Below, in pieces: positions 34,108-43,603 of a stretch of 64,000 nt of DNA. Source of the stretch: Oleispira antarctica RB-8. Its GTDB lineage: Bacteria > Pseudomonadota > Gammaproteobacteria > Pseudomonadales > Oceanobacteraceae. The notes beneath the pieces are model-generated. The model was not told where the DNA came from and made no database searches. It saw nothing but the letters and a program-made list of their open reading frames with translations. The stretch is taken from positions 310,001-374,000 of the forward strand of contig FO203512.1 of the NCBI GenBank assembly GCA_000967895.1. Reading direction: 5' to 3'. Position 1 is the first letter of the stretch, and the number at the start of each line of letters is the position of its first letter. Made by a program: the position numbers and the translations under genes.

Positions 34108-35376
34108 ATGTCATCTTGTGATTCCCCAGCGTTAATGAAAGGACTTGTACCTTTAGAAGATGCGCGTGCCGTATTAGCCGAACGTGCGCTGCAATATGGC
34201 ACTTTAGCGCAAACCGAAACGGTTGCCATTCACTCAGCATTAACCCGTGTATTGGCAGAGACGATTACCTCGCAGATTAATGTTCCTAGTTTTGATAACA
34301 GCGCTATGGACGGTTATGCACTGCGCTTAATCGATTGCCAGCAGCATATTACCAGCTTAGGGAAAATTGAACTTATCGTATCGCAGCGTATTACCGCAGG
34401 CGATGCTCCCGAGTTATTAATAGATAATACCTGCGCCCGAATTTTTACCGGCGCCGCGGTACCTGAAAATGCCGACATGGTGGTGATGCAAGAACAGTGT
34501 GAAGTGACCGAAAGTGGTCAGGTAATTTTCCCCACTGATTTAGTTGATGCAAAACCACAGCAAAACATTCGACCTGCAGGACAAGATATTACCATTGGCC
34601 AAATACTCTTTCAGCCTGGTCGTATTTTGCGGGCAGAAGATCTCGGCGTACTAGCGTCGATGGGTTTTAGTCAGGTAAAGGTGCAGACAAAACTCAAGGT
34701 CGCAGTTATTTCATCTGGCGATGAATTGGTCGAGCCGGGTAATCCTTTGAGCCCAGGGAAAATTTATAATACCAACAGCTTTACCCTAATCGGTTTGTTA
34801 CAGCGCATGGGAATGGAAGTCGTTGGTCCTTTCTTTGCGGCCGATACTTTGGCCGATACTCAATCTGTTTTAACCCAAGCCAGTGCAGAAGCCGATGTAA
34901 TTATTACCAGTGGTGGTGTGTCTGTTGGGGAAGAAGATCATATCAAAGCGGCGATCAGTAGTGGTGGCGAGCTTGAAATGTGGCGCTTGGCGATTAAGCC
35001 TGGCAAGCCGTTTGCACTAGGGCAATTTAATCATACTCCAGTTATTGGATTGCCAGGAAATCCTGCCGCCGTGGTGGTTACTTTCTATCAGCTTGCGCGC
35101 GATTTTTTATGGGCCGTGCAAGGCGCCGATGTGCAGCCGTTATTAGTTTTAAAAGGCACTGCAACATTCGCCACCAAAAAATCCATTGGCCGTACAGAAT
35201 TTCTACGCGCACGGTTTAACGACGGCGATATTGAAATTTTTAATAATCAAAGCTCTGGGGTTTTATCGTCTTCCAGTTGGGGTGATGGTTTTGCCTGCGT
35301 GCCCGCGGGTAAATTAATTAGTGTTGGTGATGATATTGAATTCTATACCTTAACCACAGCCCACGGTCACGGTTAA
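34108..35376 (+). CDS. moeA: Molybdopterin molybdotransferase
   Basis: 422 residues, usual length. MoeA inserts molybdate into adenylated molybdopterin. Motifs in order are PSFDNSAMDGYALR (about 65-78), AGQDITIGQ, VISSGDELVEPG, ITSGGVSVGEEDHIK and IGLPGNPAAVVVTFYQL, with the beta-barrel domain at the end. AGAGAGAAACC precedes the start. Its stop overlaps the mobA start (TTAATGG), so the two are translationally coupled. It heads a Mo-cofactor operon. Confidence 0.95.
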   Translation: MSSCDSPALMKGLVPLEDARAVLAERALQYGTLAQTETVAIHSALTRVLAETITSQINVPSFDNSAMDGYALRLIDCQQHITSLGKIELIVSQRITAGDAPELLIDNTCARIFTGAAVPENADMVVMQEQCEVTESGQVIFPTDLVDAKPQQNIRPAGQDITIGQILFQPGRILRAEDLGVLASMGFSQVKVQTKLKVAVISSGDELVEPGNPLSPGKIYNTNSFTLIGLLQRMGMEVVGPFFAADTLADTQSVLTQASAEADVIITSGGVSVGEEDHIKAAISSGGELEMWRLAIKPGKPFALGQFNHTPVIGLPGNPAAVVVTFYQLARDFLWAVQGADVQPLLVLKGTATFATKKSIGRTEFLRARFNDGDIEIFNNQSSGVLSSSSWGDGFACVPAGKLISVGDDIEFYTLTTAHGHG

Positions 35377-36014
35377 TGGTTGATGTTAATAGTAGCTTAA
35401 TGAGTGGTTTAAGCGGATTAATTTTAGCGGGTGGTGAAGGTCGCCGCATGGCTGGCCGTGATAAGGGCTTGATCTCTTTAGCGCAAAAACCCTTGGTTGA
35501 GTATGCCATCGAATGCATGGCCCCGCTGGTGGACGATCTAAGTATTAGCTGCAATCGGAATCGAGAGCTTTATCAAGATTACCAGCTGGCGTGTATCTCT
35601 GACGAGTTAGAAAATTATCAAGGCCCCATGGCGGGTTTAGCTGCAGGTTTGCGACATGCGAAGCATGATTGGCTCTTGGTCATGCCGTGCGATACGCCGT
35701 TGATGACCTCGCACGTTATGGCGCAATTATTAGATTGTTTAAAGACCGAAAAAACCCGTAATTCGTTGCAGGCTATACTTTTTTCTCATCAAGGTTTACA
35801 GCCTTTGCATGGTTTATATCACAAAAGCATGTTACCCATATTTGAGCAGTGTTTAGCAGAAAATAAAAATGCCTTGCAGCGATTGCTGCGCTCTATGGAC
35901 AGTATTCATATTCATCAGGCGCTCGATGCTGAACTCAGTTTTAATAACGCCAACGATCCAGAAGAACTGCATACGATCGAATGTCTACTCGCTGATAACG
36001 AACATAACGTTTAA
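35376..36014 (+). CDS. mobA: Molybdenum cofactor guanylyltransferase
   Basis: 212 residues. It joins GMP from GTP to Mo-molybdopterin, making the bis-MGD form used by DMSO-reductase-family enzymes such as nitrate reductases. The nucleotidyltransferase signature GLILAGGEGRRMAGRDKGLI lies at about 13-32, and VMPCDTPLM and the late NANDPEEL match the family. It overlaps moeA by one base and precedes moaC by about 40 nt. Confidence 0.93.
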   Translation: MVDVNSSLMSGLSGLILAGGEGRRMAGRDKGLISLAQKPLVEYAIECMAPLVDDLSISCNRNRELYQDYQLACISDELENYQGPMAGLAAGLRHAKHDWLLVMPCDTPLMTSHVMAQLLDCLKTEKTRNSLQAILFSHQGLQPLHGLYHKSMLPIFEQCLAENKNALQRLLRSMDSIHIHQALDAELSFNNANDPEELHTIECLLADNEHNV

Positions 36015-36056
36015 GTAATAACGTTTAAATAATTAAAAATTAAGTTGGAAATTAAA

Positions 36057-36527
36057 ATGGATTTAACCCATTTAGATGAAAAAGGCCAAGCCCGTATGGT
36101 CGACGTCAGCGAAAAAGACGTCACCAAGCGTGAAGCGATCGCCCAAGCCATTGTTACTATGCTGCCTAATACTTTGACGATGATTACCGAAGGCAAGCAT
36201 AAAAAAGGCGATGTACTGGCAACCGCCCGTATTGCCGGTATTCAAGCAGCGAAAAAAACGTGGGAATTAATTCCTATGTGCCACCCGTTAATGATTGCGG
36301 GCGCCAAGGTTGATATTCAAGCGATCAGTGCAACCGAGTTACGCATCGAGGTACGTTGCAAAGTAGCTGATAGAACAGGCATTGAAATGGAAGCGTTAAC
36401 TGCAGCCTCGATAGCGGCGCTGACTATTTATGATATGTGCAAAGCAGTAGATAAAGGCATGACCATTGGTGAAATTAAATTATTAAAGAAAACCGGTGGA
36501 AAAAGTGGCGACTGGAACGCTGAATAA
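36057..36527 (+). CDS. moaC: Cyclic pyranopterin monophosphate synthase
   Basis: 156 residues from the ATG at 36057. I prefer this over the in-frame TTG at 36045 because the N-terminus [20 protein letters not shown] matches known MoaC starts. It converts the MoaA product to cPMP. Conserved blocks are [36 protein letters not shown], and KTGGKSG at the C-terminus. It lies 27 nt before moaD. Confidence 0.95.
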   Translation: MDLTHLDEKGQARMVDVSEKDVTKREAIAQAIVTMLPNTLTMITEGKHKKGDVLATARIAGIQAAKKTWELIPMCHPLMIAGAKVDIQAISATELRIEVRCKVADRTGIEMEALTAASIAALTIYDMCKAVDKGMTIGEIKLLKKTGGKSGDWNAE

Positions 36528-36554
36528 TAACGATGACTCAATAGAGGTCGAGAT

Positions 36555-36797
36555 ATGATTAACGTATTATTTTTTGCCCGTTTAAAAGATCAAATTGGCC
36601 AAGCGGAATTGTCGTTAGACAATGAATTTGCAGGTAAAACTGTTGCAGAATTACAGCAAGTTTTAATTGTTCAAGGTATGGTTGCTTTGCAAGATAGGAG
36701 TATTCGAATTGCACTCAATCAAAATTTTTGTGAGCCTGATGCAGTTATTAAAGGCGGTGACGAAATAGCCTTTATGCCACCTGTGACGGGTGGTTAA
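36555..36797 (+). CDS. moaD: Molybdopterin synthase sulfur carrier subunit
   Basis: 80 residues with a ubiquitin-like fold. The C-terminal PPVTGG carries the Gly-Gly that is adenylated and converted to thiocarboxylate before sulfur transfer to cPMP. A purine-rich GAGGTCGAGAT precedes the start. The usual partner gene moaE is not next to it or elsewhere in the window, and neither is moaA, so these must be encoded elsewhere. Confidence 0.93.
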   Translation: MINVLFFARLKDQIGQAELSLDNEFAGKTVAELQQVLIVQGMVALQDRSIRIALNQNFCEPDAVIKGGDEIAFMPPVTGG

Positions 36798-36799
36798 TC

Positions 36800-37681
36800 G
36801 TGAGAAAAGACGCAAGGATGCCGACTCGTATTGTTGAAAAAGTTTTCCAAAGATTAAACCCTAAGCAAATATTAACGGCGTTAACGGCCATCGATGTAGA
36901 AGCAAAATTCGAGCGAGAACAGCTCGATGATGATGCTGAACGTAAGCGTGTTTGGCTTGTTATACTCGTTGCTTGTGTCTGTTTGCTGATGGTGCATTAT
37001 TTAAAATACTCTAGCGTATTACTCGATACGATTAAAATCGTCGAAGGTTGGTTTGATATTAAAAACCAACAATGGTCACGAGACTTTCGCTATCATCCTT
37101 ATCGTGAGTTATTAGGCTATGTCTGGTGGGGTTTTTGGAATGTACTGTGCTTCTTAATCATACCTATGCTCACCATAAAATGGGTATTGAAGCAGCCATT
37201 AAAAAATTATGGCTGGCAAATAGGCAGTATTAAACAGCATTGGTTGGGTTATGTTTTATTAGCATCGCCGATTATGTTTTTTGCCTTTTTGGTGAGCTTT
37301 CGTGAAGACTTCGCTAACCATTACCCCTTCTACGATTTGGCGCATAAAAGCTGGTTAGATTTGATTTTATGGGAATGCATTTACATACTGCAGTTTATTG
37401 CAGTCGAGTTTTTCTTTAGGGGTTTCTTGGTTAACGGTTTACGCATTCCTTTTGGCAGCTTGTCCATTGCGGTGATGTGTTTACCTTATCTTATGCTGCA
37501 CTTTCCTAAGCTGTGGTTAGAATCATTTGGTGCGATTTCGTTTGGCTTCTTGTTAGGTATTTTAGCCTTACGCTCCAAGTCTATTTGGGGCGGTGTTGGG
37601 GTTCATGTTGCTATCGCGTTAATGATGGACTGTATGGCGATGATGCAAACTAAAGGCTTTCCTGATCAATTCATGCGTTAG
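36800..37681 (+). CDS. CPBP-family intramembrane protease-like protein
   Basis: 293 residues with about seven membrane helices. The CPBP/Abi motif 1 (EExxxR) appears as VEFFFRGF, so the first Glu is replaced by Val. Motif 2 appears as LMLHFPKLWLES and motif 3 as GVHVAIALMMD. Members include CAAX proteases and bacteriocin self-immunity proteins; the change in motif 1 makes proteolysis uncertain. It starts at GTG 2 nt after the moaD stop, so it is part of the Mo-cofactor operon, although no role in that pathway is known. An internal ATG at codon 7 is an alternative start. Confidence 0.78.
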   Translation: MRKDARMPTRIVEKVFQRLNPKQILTALTAIDVEAKFEREQLDDDAERKRVWLVILVACVCLLMVHYLKYSSVLLDTIKIVEGWFDIKNQQWSRDFRYHPYRELLGYVWWGFWNVLCFLIIPMLTIKWVLKQPLKNYGWQIGSIKQHWLGYVLLASPIMFFAFLVSFREDFANHYPFYDLAHKSWLDLILWECIYILQFIAVEFFFRGFLVNGLRIPFGSLSIAVMCLPYLMLHFPKLWLESFGAISFGFLLGILALRSKSIWGGVGVHVAIALMMDCMAMMQTKGFPDQFMR

Positions 37682-37841
37682 CCATTTTAGTTAATGCAGA
37701 CTGTTCCATTTTTGGTAAACACCTTAGTGCCTTGATAGGCTAATCTTATGTCTAACTTTACCGTATAACGGTAGTGTCATTACTATTATTCATTTTTAGT
37801 GAATAACATTAAGTGAATCAACTTATTTTAGGAAACTTATC

Positions 37842-38843
37842 ATGATTAAAGCCTATGCAGCGTTCGAAGCCGGTGGTGAACTAAAAGCCTACGAATATGA
37901 TCCTGGCCCTTTGGCTGATCATGATGTAGAAATTGCCGTCGATTATTGCGGTATTTGCCACAGTGATTTAAGCATGTTGAATAATGAATGGGGCATCACA
38001 AAATATCCTTTTGTGCCTGGTCATGAAGTGGCGGGAACCATCAGTGCTTTAGGCAAGCATGTGAGTAAATTTAATATTGGCGATCGCGTTGGCTTAGGCT
38101 GGCATTCAAGCTACTGCAACGACTGTAATACTTGTCTTGAAGGTGACCATAACTTGTGCAGCAGTGCGCAGGGTACCTTAATTGGCCGTCATGGCGGCTT
38201 TGCCGATAAAGTGCGTGCGCAAGCAACCAGTGTGGTTGCATTGCCAGAGGCTTTAAGCAGCGAAAAAGCAGGGCCACTTTTTTGTGGTGGTGTTACCGTT
38301 TACAACCCAATGGTGCAGTTTGATTTAAAACCCACAGCAAAAGTTGCGGTCATTGGCATTGGTGGTCTTGGGCACATGGCACTTAAGTTTTTGAATGCTT
38401 GGGGCTGTGAAGTCACGGCATTCACTTCTACTGAAGCGAAGCGCACAGAAGCTCTAGAATTAGGCGCGCACAAAACGTTAAATTCTCGCGATAGTGAAGA
38501 ATTGACGAACGCGGCAAACTCCTTTGATCTAATTTTATCAACGGTTAATGTTAAGTTGGATTGGGCTAGCTATGTACAAACATTAAAACCTAAAGGACGT
38601 CTGCATTTTCTAGGCGCTATTTTAGAGCCCGTCGAAGTCAGTGTATTTGCCTTAATGGGGGCTCAGCGTTCTATTTCGAGCTCACCTGTCGGTAGCCCTG
38701 CGGTTATCGCTCAAATGCTAGAGTTTGCGGCTCGTCACAAAATAGAGCCCGAAGTGGAAGTATTTGATATGACTAATGTGAATGCCGCCATTGAACGCCT
38801 AGAAAAAGGCAGCCCGCGCTATCGAGTTGTGCTGAAAAACTAG
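37842..38843 (+). CDS. Zinc-dependent NAD(P) alcohol dehydrogenase (cinnamyl-alcohol dehydrogenase type)
   Basis: 333 residues, medium-chain dehydrogenase/reductase fold. Catalytic zinc ligands are in CGICHSD and GHEVAG. Structural zinc Cys are in CNDCNTCLEGDHNLC. The cofactor loop is VAVIGIGGLGHMALKF, with TSTEAKRTEALELGA suggesting NADP preference (basic/Thr after the loop). The organisation resembles YahK-type aldehyde reductases. It has AGGAAAC before the start, with its own intergenic region of 160 bp, and is transcribed alone. Confidence 0.9.
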   Translation: MIKAYAAFEAGGELKAYEYDPGPLADHDVEIAVDYCGICHSDLSMLNNEWGITKYPFVPGHEVAGTISALGKHVSKFNIGDRVGLGWHSSYCNDCNTCLEGDHNLCSSAQGTLIGRHGGFADKVRAQATSVVALPEALSSEKAGPLFCGGVTVYNPMVQFDLKPTAKVAVIGIGGLGHMALKFLNAWGCEVTAFTSTEAKRTEALELGAHKTLNSRDSEELTNAANSFDLILSTVNVKLDWASYVQTLKPKGRLHFLGAILEPVEVSVFALMGAQRSISSSPVGSPAVIAQMLEFAARHKIEPEVEVFDMTNVNAAIERLEKGSPRYRVVLKN

Positions 38844-38933
38844 AGCTAAATTACGGTATAGAAGGGCTGTATATAATGAGATGAATAGAGTTTAATCGTG
38901 CTTCTGGTTTTCTGTAAGCCACTGGCTATACTG

Positions 38934-39695
38934 ATGACTATGCGATTAAATTTTCTACTCCTTTTATTATTCACTTCTACAGTCACTTTGGCTGTGGAGC
39001 CCATTCACGTGACGGTTGGCATGTATCCTTTTGCGCCTTTTGTCGAGCTGAAAGGGTCTCAGGGGGAGGTTGGGATGACCCTCGATTTAGTTGCGGCTTT
39101 AAACAAATCGCAGAAAAAATACTATTTCGATACTTTTCTTATTCCTCCTAAGCGCCGTTACCAGTCTTTTAAAGACAGTCACTACGATGTGATTTTTTAT
39201 GAAAGTAAATCATGGGGCTGGCAAGATATAAATGTTGATGTTTCTAAGGTTTATCAAGAAGGGGGTGAAGTCTATATTGCGCTAAAAAAGCCTGAACGTA
39301 ATCAATCATATTTCACCGATTTGACCCATAAAAGGATGATCGGAATCTCAGGGTTTCATTATAGTTTCGCAAATTATAACTATGAAGAAGAATATCTAGT
39401 TGAAAACTTTAATATGCTCCTGACCCCTGATAATGATCGTAATATAAAATTATTACTAAACGGTCGAGGTGATATCGCAGTCGTGACCAACGCCTACTTA
39501 AAGCGTTTTTTATTAGATTATCCTAATGTAAGTCCACGTTTATTAATATCAGAAAAACTCGCTCAAAAATATAATCACACGGTTTTACTTCGGCCCGGCA
39601 TTTCACCCAGTGTTCATGAAATGAATACAATGCTAAATCATTTAAAAAAAACCGGGGAGATGGAAAAACTATTAGAAAAGTACGGACTCAATTAG
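38934..39695 (+). CDS. Periplasmic solute-binding protein, family 3 type
   Basis: About 254 residues from the ATG at 38934; the frame also opens from a GTG at 38898 and an ATG at 38940. The signal peptide RLNFLLLLLFTSTVTLA precedes the mature VEPIHVTVGMYPFAPFVELK, a typical start of amino-acid-type binding proteins. YDVIFYESKSWGW, GISGFHYSFANYNY and LLLNGRGDIAVVTNAYLKRF follow the PBP2 fold. No permease or ATPase is adjacent, as is common for the marine sensor-like or orphan members. It ends 10 nt from the convergent nosL. Confidence 0.82.
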   Translation: MTMRLNFLLLLLFTSTVTLAVEPIHVTVGMYPFAPFVELKGSQGEVGMTLDLVAALNKSQKKYYFDTFLIPPKRRYQSFKDSHYDVIFYESKSWGWQDINVDVSKVYQEGGEVYIALKKPERNQSYFTDLTHKRMIGISGFHYSFANYNYEEEYLVENFNMLLTPDNDRNIKLLLNGRGDIAVVTNAYLKRFLLDYPNVSPRLLISEKLAQKYNHTVLLRPGISPSVHEMNTMLNHLKKTGEMEKLLEKYGLN

Positions 39696-39705
39696 CATCT
39701 GATTT

Positions 39706-40284
39706 TTAATGGTGCATTTCCTGATGACTCATCATGCTTAAAGTATCAATGTCGATATCAGAGAATTTCAGAACTTCCCCACCATGCAGCTCAATAAATT
39801 GATCGGCATCGGCTTGCGTTGAAAATGACGCTAAGGCTGGTCCCATCGCTCCTTTAAGATCATGGCCTGAAACAAAGAACGCTGTTTTAGCATCAATGTA
39901 TTGAGCTTTCTCTTGTTCATCCCAGGGGGCTGTTGCAACGTCGTGGACAAAAATATGTTCAATTCTATGTTGATGCTCAGGTTGCAAGGCATAAGCAAAC
40001 ATATCACGGGTAGAACAAAAACGTTTAGCCGTAACGCCTCCTCGCTCAAATACTTGACCCTTCGGACCTGGGAAGCGGTTAATATACATGCCGCATAAAT
40101 CGCACTCTTCACCATTTTGGATAATGACTGGCTCAGGGGCGGCGATCGCTTCTACCTTCTCTTGGCTACAGCCAGAGAGCAGCGCTAGAGAGAATAACCC
40201 CGCGAGAGTGATTGCTTTAGAGGCCGCTTTCAAGATTGTTTTCGAAAGGGTATTTGAGATAGCTTTAGTAATAAAATTCATCAT
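39706..40284 (-). CDS. nosL: Copper chaperone lipoprotein of the nitrous oxide reductase
   Basis: 192 residues. The lipobox LLSGC puts the lipidated Cys at 39, so it is anchored in the periplasm. The copper-binding segment EECDLCGMYI follows near 56-65, as in NosL. FVSGHDLKGAMGPALASFS and a final Met/His-rich tail (MMSHQEMHH) may bind Cu(I). It delivers copper to NosZ. It overlaps nosY by 4 nt and is the last gene of nosRZDFYL. Confidence 0.93.
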   Translation of the reverse strand: MMNFITKAISNTLSKTILKAASKAITLAGLFSLALLSGCSQEKVEAIAAPEPVIIQNGEECDLCGMYINRFPGPKGQVFERGGVTAKRFCSTRDMFAYALQPEHQHRIEHIFVHDVATAPWDEQEKAQYIDAKTAFFVSGHDLKGAMGPALASFSTQADADQFIELHGGEVLKFSDIDIDTLSMMSHQEMHH

Positions 40285-41111
40285 TCTGATAGCTCTTTTT
40301 TATTAAATATCCACCAAGAAAACGCCAACGGCAACGCGACCCAAAGCAGCATAACTGCAAAAAGGTAAGCCGTGCCATCGGCGCCATGTTCAGCAATTTG
40401 TAATACCCCAGAATAATTCTCAGCACCAATGATGGTATAAACCAAAATACGGAAAACATCAGTCGGGTTTACCCATAATAAAAAGGGCACTAGGGTTTGG
40501 TTAATATTACCTTCGCTGGCAACCAGAATAGCCATTAATACTAGATCAAATACCAGCACGAATAAAAACCAAACAATGAGTGCAAGGCCAGCGGCTTTCG
40601 ATTTTTCTGTTACCGAAATACTAATAATGTACGCTAAGGCAATAAAGACCCAGCCCAACAAGCTGGCGAGCACAATAAACTGACTAAAGGCGATTAAGAC
40701 ACTGGCAACATCAACATCACTCACCAAACAAATAATGATGGCAGGTAAACCAAAGCCTAAAACTGAGGCGAGGGTGATGATCGCAGCTTGGCCGGTAAAT
40801 TTACCTAGCAGCAGTTGTGCACTGCTTAGCGGGTAGGTCATCAGTAGTAGTAGCGTGCCTTGTTCCAATTCACCGACAAATGAATTATAAGCCAGCATCA
40901 AGGCAATCAAAGGAACCAGCATCACGCACAGGCTAGCAAGACTGACCAGCGTTGACTCTAACGATGAAAATCCTAATACCCCTGCGGTTGCTGAACCAAA
41001 ATAGGCAAGTCCTAACGACATCAAAATAAAAATAACGGTAATGGCGCCAGTCCAACGGTTACGCAGTCCATCACGAAATTCTTTTTGTGCAACGATTAAT
41101 ATTTTATTCAT
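40281..41111 (-). CDS. nosY: ABC transporter permease of the Nos maturation complex
   Basis: 276 residues with six membrane helices. It starts MNKILIVAQKEFRDGLRNRW, the normal NosY opening, and contains NSFVGELEQGTLLLLMTYPLSSAQLLLGKF, a family hallmark of ABC-2 permeases. With NosF and NosD it forms the machine that matures the copper-sulfide centre of NosZ. It lies 25 nt after nosF and overlaps nosL by 4 nt. Confidence 0.94.
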   Translation of the reverse strand: MNKILIVAQKEFRDGLRNRWTGAITVIFILMSLGLAYFGSATAGVLGFSSLESTLVSLASLCVMLVPLIALMLAYNSFVGELEQGTLLLLMTYPLSSAQLLLGKFTGQAAIITLASVLGFGLPAIIICLVSDVDVASVLIAFSQFIVLASLLGWVFIALAYIISISVTEKSKAAGLALIVWFLFVLVFDLVLMAILVASEGNINQTLVPFLLWVNPTDVFRILVYTIIGAENYSGVLQIAEHGADGTAYLFAVMLLWVALPLAFSWWIFNKKELSE

Positions 41112-41136
41112 GTCAGATGTATTCCTGAGGTCTCGA

Positions 41137-42096
41137 TTAAACCGCTGTCTTATTAAAATCAGACAAGTAATAACGATACAGGTCTTCTAGGGAGGGCAGC
41201 TTAATGTGCAAATCTTGTAAATCACTATCTGTGGATAAGTTTCTTAAAATATCGAGTTTATTATCTGCCGAGGTATTAAAGCGATGATACATCGCACTGT
41301 TAGCCAAGGAGGAGGAATTTTCAGTTGAGCTTTGCAACCAATCTGATTCAGTGATGATACCGTTCGTTTTTTCTTCAATGGCTAGCCGAGACAAACCTGC
41401 AACAGAAACCTCAATCGGTAAGTTTGCAGCCTCGCGTAATTCAGCCAAATGCCCCAAAGCAAGCTTACGGCCCTTGCTCAAAATCATTGCGCGATCAATG
41501 TGGCTTTCGACCCCTGGTAAAACGTGGGAACATAAAATCACAGCACAGCCGCCAGACTTTAAACGATCGACGGTTAGATAAAAATCTTGCGTCGCAACAG
41601 GATCTAAGCCAACGGTCGGTTCGTCTAAAATTAATAATTTAGGTTCGCCTAAGAATGCTTGGGCTAATCCTAAACGCTGACGCATCCCTTTAGAATAGGT
41701 TTTAACTGCACGATCGGCTGCGGGTGCTAAATTAACTTCTTCTAAGAGTCTATCTGCTTGGGCTTTACCATGACCTTTTAGCTTGGCTAAATAATGCAGT
41801 ACTTCACGACCGGTAAGTTGTTCATAAAAGCTGACATTTTCGGGTAAATAACCAAAAAGAGTACGGTAGTCGTGTGATTTGTTGCTGCGTGGGCAATGAC
41901 CGAGCGCGAGTATTTCACCACCACTGGGTTTGAGAACACCCAAAATTAATTTCATTAGCGTGCTTTTACCCGCGCCGTTATGGCCAAATAAACCCAGTAC
42001 TTCACCTGCTTTAACCGACATACTTAATGGGTGGAGTGCATTAATATTAGGGTAGTATTTGCAGACGCCTTTTAATTCTACAGCGATATCATTCAT
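41137..42096 (-). CDS. nosF: ABC transporter ATPase of the Nos maturation complex
   Basis: 319 residues. ATPase motifs are Walker A GHNGAGKST, signature YSKGMRQRL and Walker B LLILDEPTVGLDP; the H-loop is LCSHVL. It powers the NosDFY complex. The C-terminal 90 residues (including a Ser-rich SSTENSSSLAN stretch) extend past the core, as in other NosF. It overlaps nosD by 8 nt. Confidence 0.94.
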   Translation of the reverse strand: MNDIAVELKGVCKYYPNINALHPLSMSVKAGEVLGLFGHNGAGKSTLMKLILGVLKPSGGEILALGHCPRSNKSHDYRTLFGYLPENVSFYEQLTGREVLHYLAKLKGHGKAQADRLLEEVNLAPAADRAVKTYSKGMRQRLGLAQAFLGEPKLLILDEPTVGLDPVATQDFYLTVDRLKSGGCAVILCSHVLPGVESHIDRAMILSKGRKLALGHLAELREAANLPIEVSVAGLSRLAIEEKTNGIITESDWLQSSTENSSSLANSAMYHRFNTSADNKLDILRNLSTDSDLQDLHIKLPSLEDLYRYYLSDFNKTAV

Positions 42097-43447
42097 AACT
42101 AACGGACTGCCTTAATTCTTTAGAGTTAACTAGGTCAGACTTGATTGTGTTCGACTTAATGAGATTCGGCTTCATTAGAGGGTAAGAATCTTTTACCCCA
42201 GGCGATTTTAATACAGGAAATTGTTGTTGAACCCAGCGCAATAATAAAACCGCCGGACTATCCATTAAAAATTTTGCTTCTGGGTATTTCCAAAATAATT
42301 TATCGATGCCATCATTAGGCTCAAACGGTACATCGCCTTTGCCATCGCCGTCCATATCCCAGCCTTGGTAATTACTCCAGTAGTTACCTTCGTGTACACC
42401 ATTAATTTCTTGGCTCCATTCTTGTAACTTGTTGGACACGTATTTCACTTGTACTTGATTATCGATAAAAGTATTACCGGAAATTTTAATACCTTCAGAC
42501 CCTGCCGTGAGGTGAATGCCAATCTCTGCATGTTCAATGTGATTGTTGCGAAGTGTGCTGTAGCCAGAGTTGTAAATAAATAAGCCTTTACCGTCACGAC
42601 CGAGGACTTTTTTATCGGCTGGGGTCCATACATTTTTTATGACATTATCTTCAAAGTTAGAATGAATAATGAAATTAATCAGAAATCCATAATCGTGGCT
42701 ATTTTCAGTCACGTTGCCGCGAATTTCTAAATAGCGTGAGTTCATCATGGCGTAACCCGCACGGGTATTATAAGCGTAGTTATTTAATATTTTATTATAG
42801 TAAGAGTACATGTAGTGAATACCATAGCGTAAATCATGGACGGTATTTTGAGCGAGAACATTGTTAGTACTGGAGATAACATAGAGACCATCGCGAGTTT
42901 TGCTAATGTCATTGCCGCGGACTTCAGTATGTTTCATATTGGAAATTTGAATGCCATTACCACGGTCGGCCGACCGCATTTGGTCATTGCCAATAATGGT
43001 ATTATTTAATATTTGATTATGTTCACCGCCTTGCAGCCAAATACCAAAAGTATCACCTTCAAGGTGACAGTTTTTAATAATAATACCGTTGGAATTTTTA
43101 TCAGAATAAATAGCAGCATTTTGGTCGGTAAGATTATCGCCCCAATTAATAATACGCAAAGAATCGATGGTTACATTCTCAGCATTGATCAATAAACCGT
43201 GGCCTTTGCCTTGGGCATCCAACGTAGCGTCTGTACCCGATAACTCAATACTTTGATTGATAATGAAGTTGCCAAGATATTTTCCAGGCAGCAGTTTTAC
43301 CTGATCGCCAGCTTGGGTTTCATTAAGAATATTTTGTAATGAATCTTGTGCAGTAACCTGCCAAACTTTGGCATTCGCGCTTGGGATAAGCACTAGGAAA
43401 CTGATAAAGAATAATAGTGTCTTGAGTGACTTCAACAACATTCTCAC
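42089..43447 (-). CDS. nosD: Periplasmic beta-helix copper maturation protein
   Basis: 452 residues. It begins with a signal peptide (KTLLFFISFLVLIPSANA) and folds as a right-handed parallel beta-helix (CASH/PbH1 repeats), seen as repeated N-x-I-x-x-N patterns such as ILNNTIIGN, VRGNDIS, ILNNYAYN, IRGNVTEN. It docks on NosFY and hands over copper or sulfur to NosZ. Near 345-360 it has the family block EGNYWSNYQGWDMDGDGKGD. It is separated from nosZ by 156 bp holding two hairpins. Confidence 0.94.
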   Translation of the reverse strand: MRMLLKSLKTLLFFISFLVLIPSANAKVWQVTAQDSLQNILNETQAGDQVKLLPGKYLGNFIINQSIELSGTDATLDAQGKGHGLLINAENVTIDSLRIINWGDNLTDQNAAIYSDKNSNGIIIKNCHLEGDTFGIWLQGGEHNQILNNTIIGNDQMRSADRGNGIQISNMKHTEVRGNDISKTRDGLYVISSTNNVLAQNTVHDLRYGIHYMYSYYNKILNNYAYNTRAGYAMMNSRYLEIRGNVTENSHDYGFLINFIIHSNFEDNVIKNVWTPADKKVLGRDGKGLFIYNSGYSTLRNNHIEHAEIGIHLTAGSEGIKISGNTFIDNQVQVKYVSNKLQEWSQEINGVHEGNYWSNYQGWDMDGDGKGDVPFEPNDGIDKLFWKYPEAKFLMDSPAVLLLRWVQQQFPVLKSPGVKDSYPLMKPNLIKSNTIKSDLVNSKELRQSVSYE

Positions 43448-43500
43448 TTAAGCATTCAAGCGTTTAAATTTAAGTAGTAAGGTATGTTCTAAACTACCAT

Positions 43501-43535
43501 AAAAAAAGCCCAGTCATATTAGAAACTAGGCTTTT
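43501..43535 (-). terminator. Terminator-like hairpin between nosZ and nosD
   Basis: On the minus strand AAAAGCCTAGT pairs with ACTGGGCTTTT (one G-U pair) and runs into seven T residues. It is the second of two hairpins after nosZ, and would reduce readthrough into nosDFYL. Confidence 0.75.
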
Positions 43536-43552
43536 ATTAAGGCTAAATAATA

Positions 43553-43591
43553 GATACTTGAGATGGGTCATGTAGCCTTCTCTCAAGTATC
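43553..43591 (-). promoter_or_regulatory. 11-bp hairpin directly after nosZ
   Basis: GATACTTGAGA and TCTCAAGTATC are exact complements with a 17-nt loop, 13 nt after the nosZ stop. It has no T-run, so it may stabilise the 3' end of nosZ mRNA after processing, ahead of the terminator hairpin. Confidence 0.55.
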
Positions 43592-43603
43592 ATTTTTCAA
43601 TGC

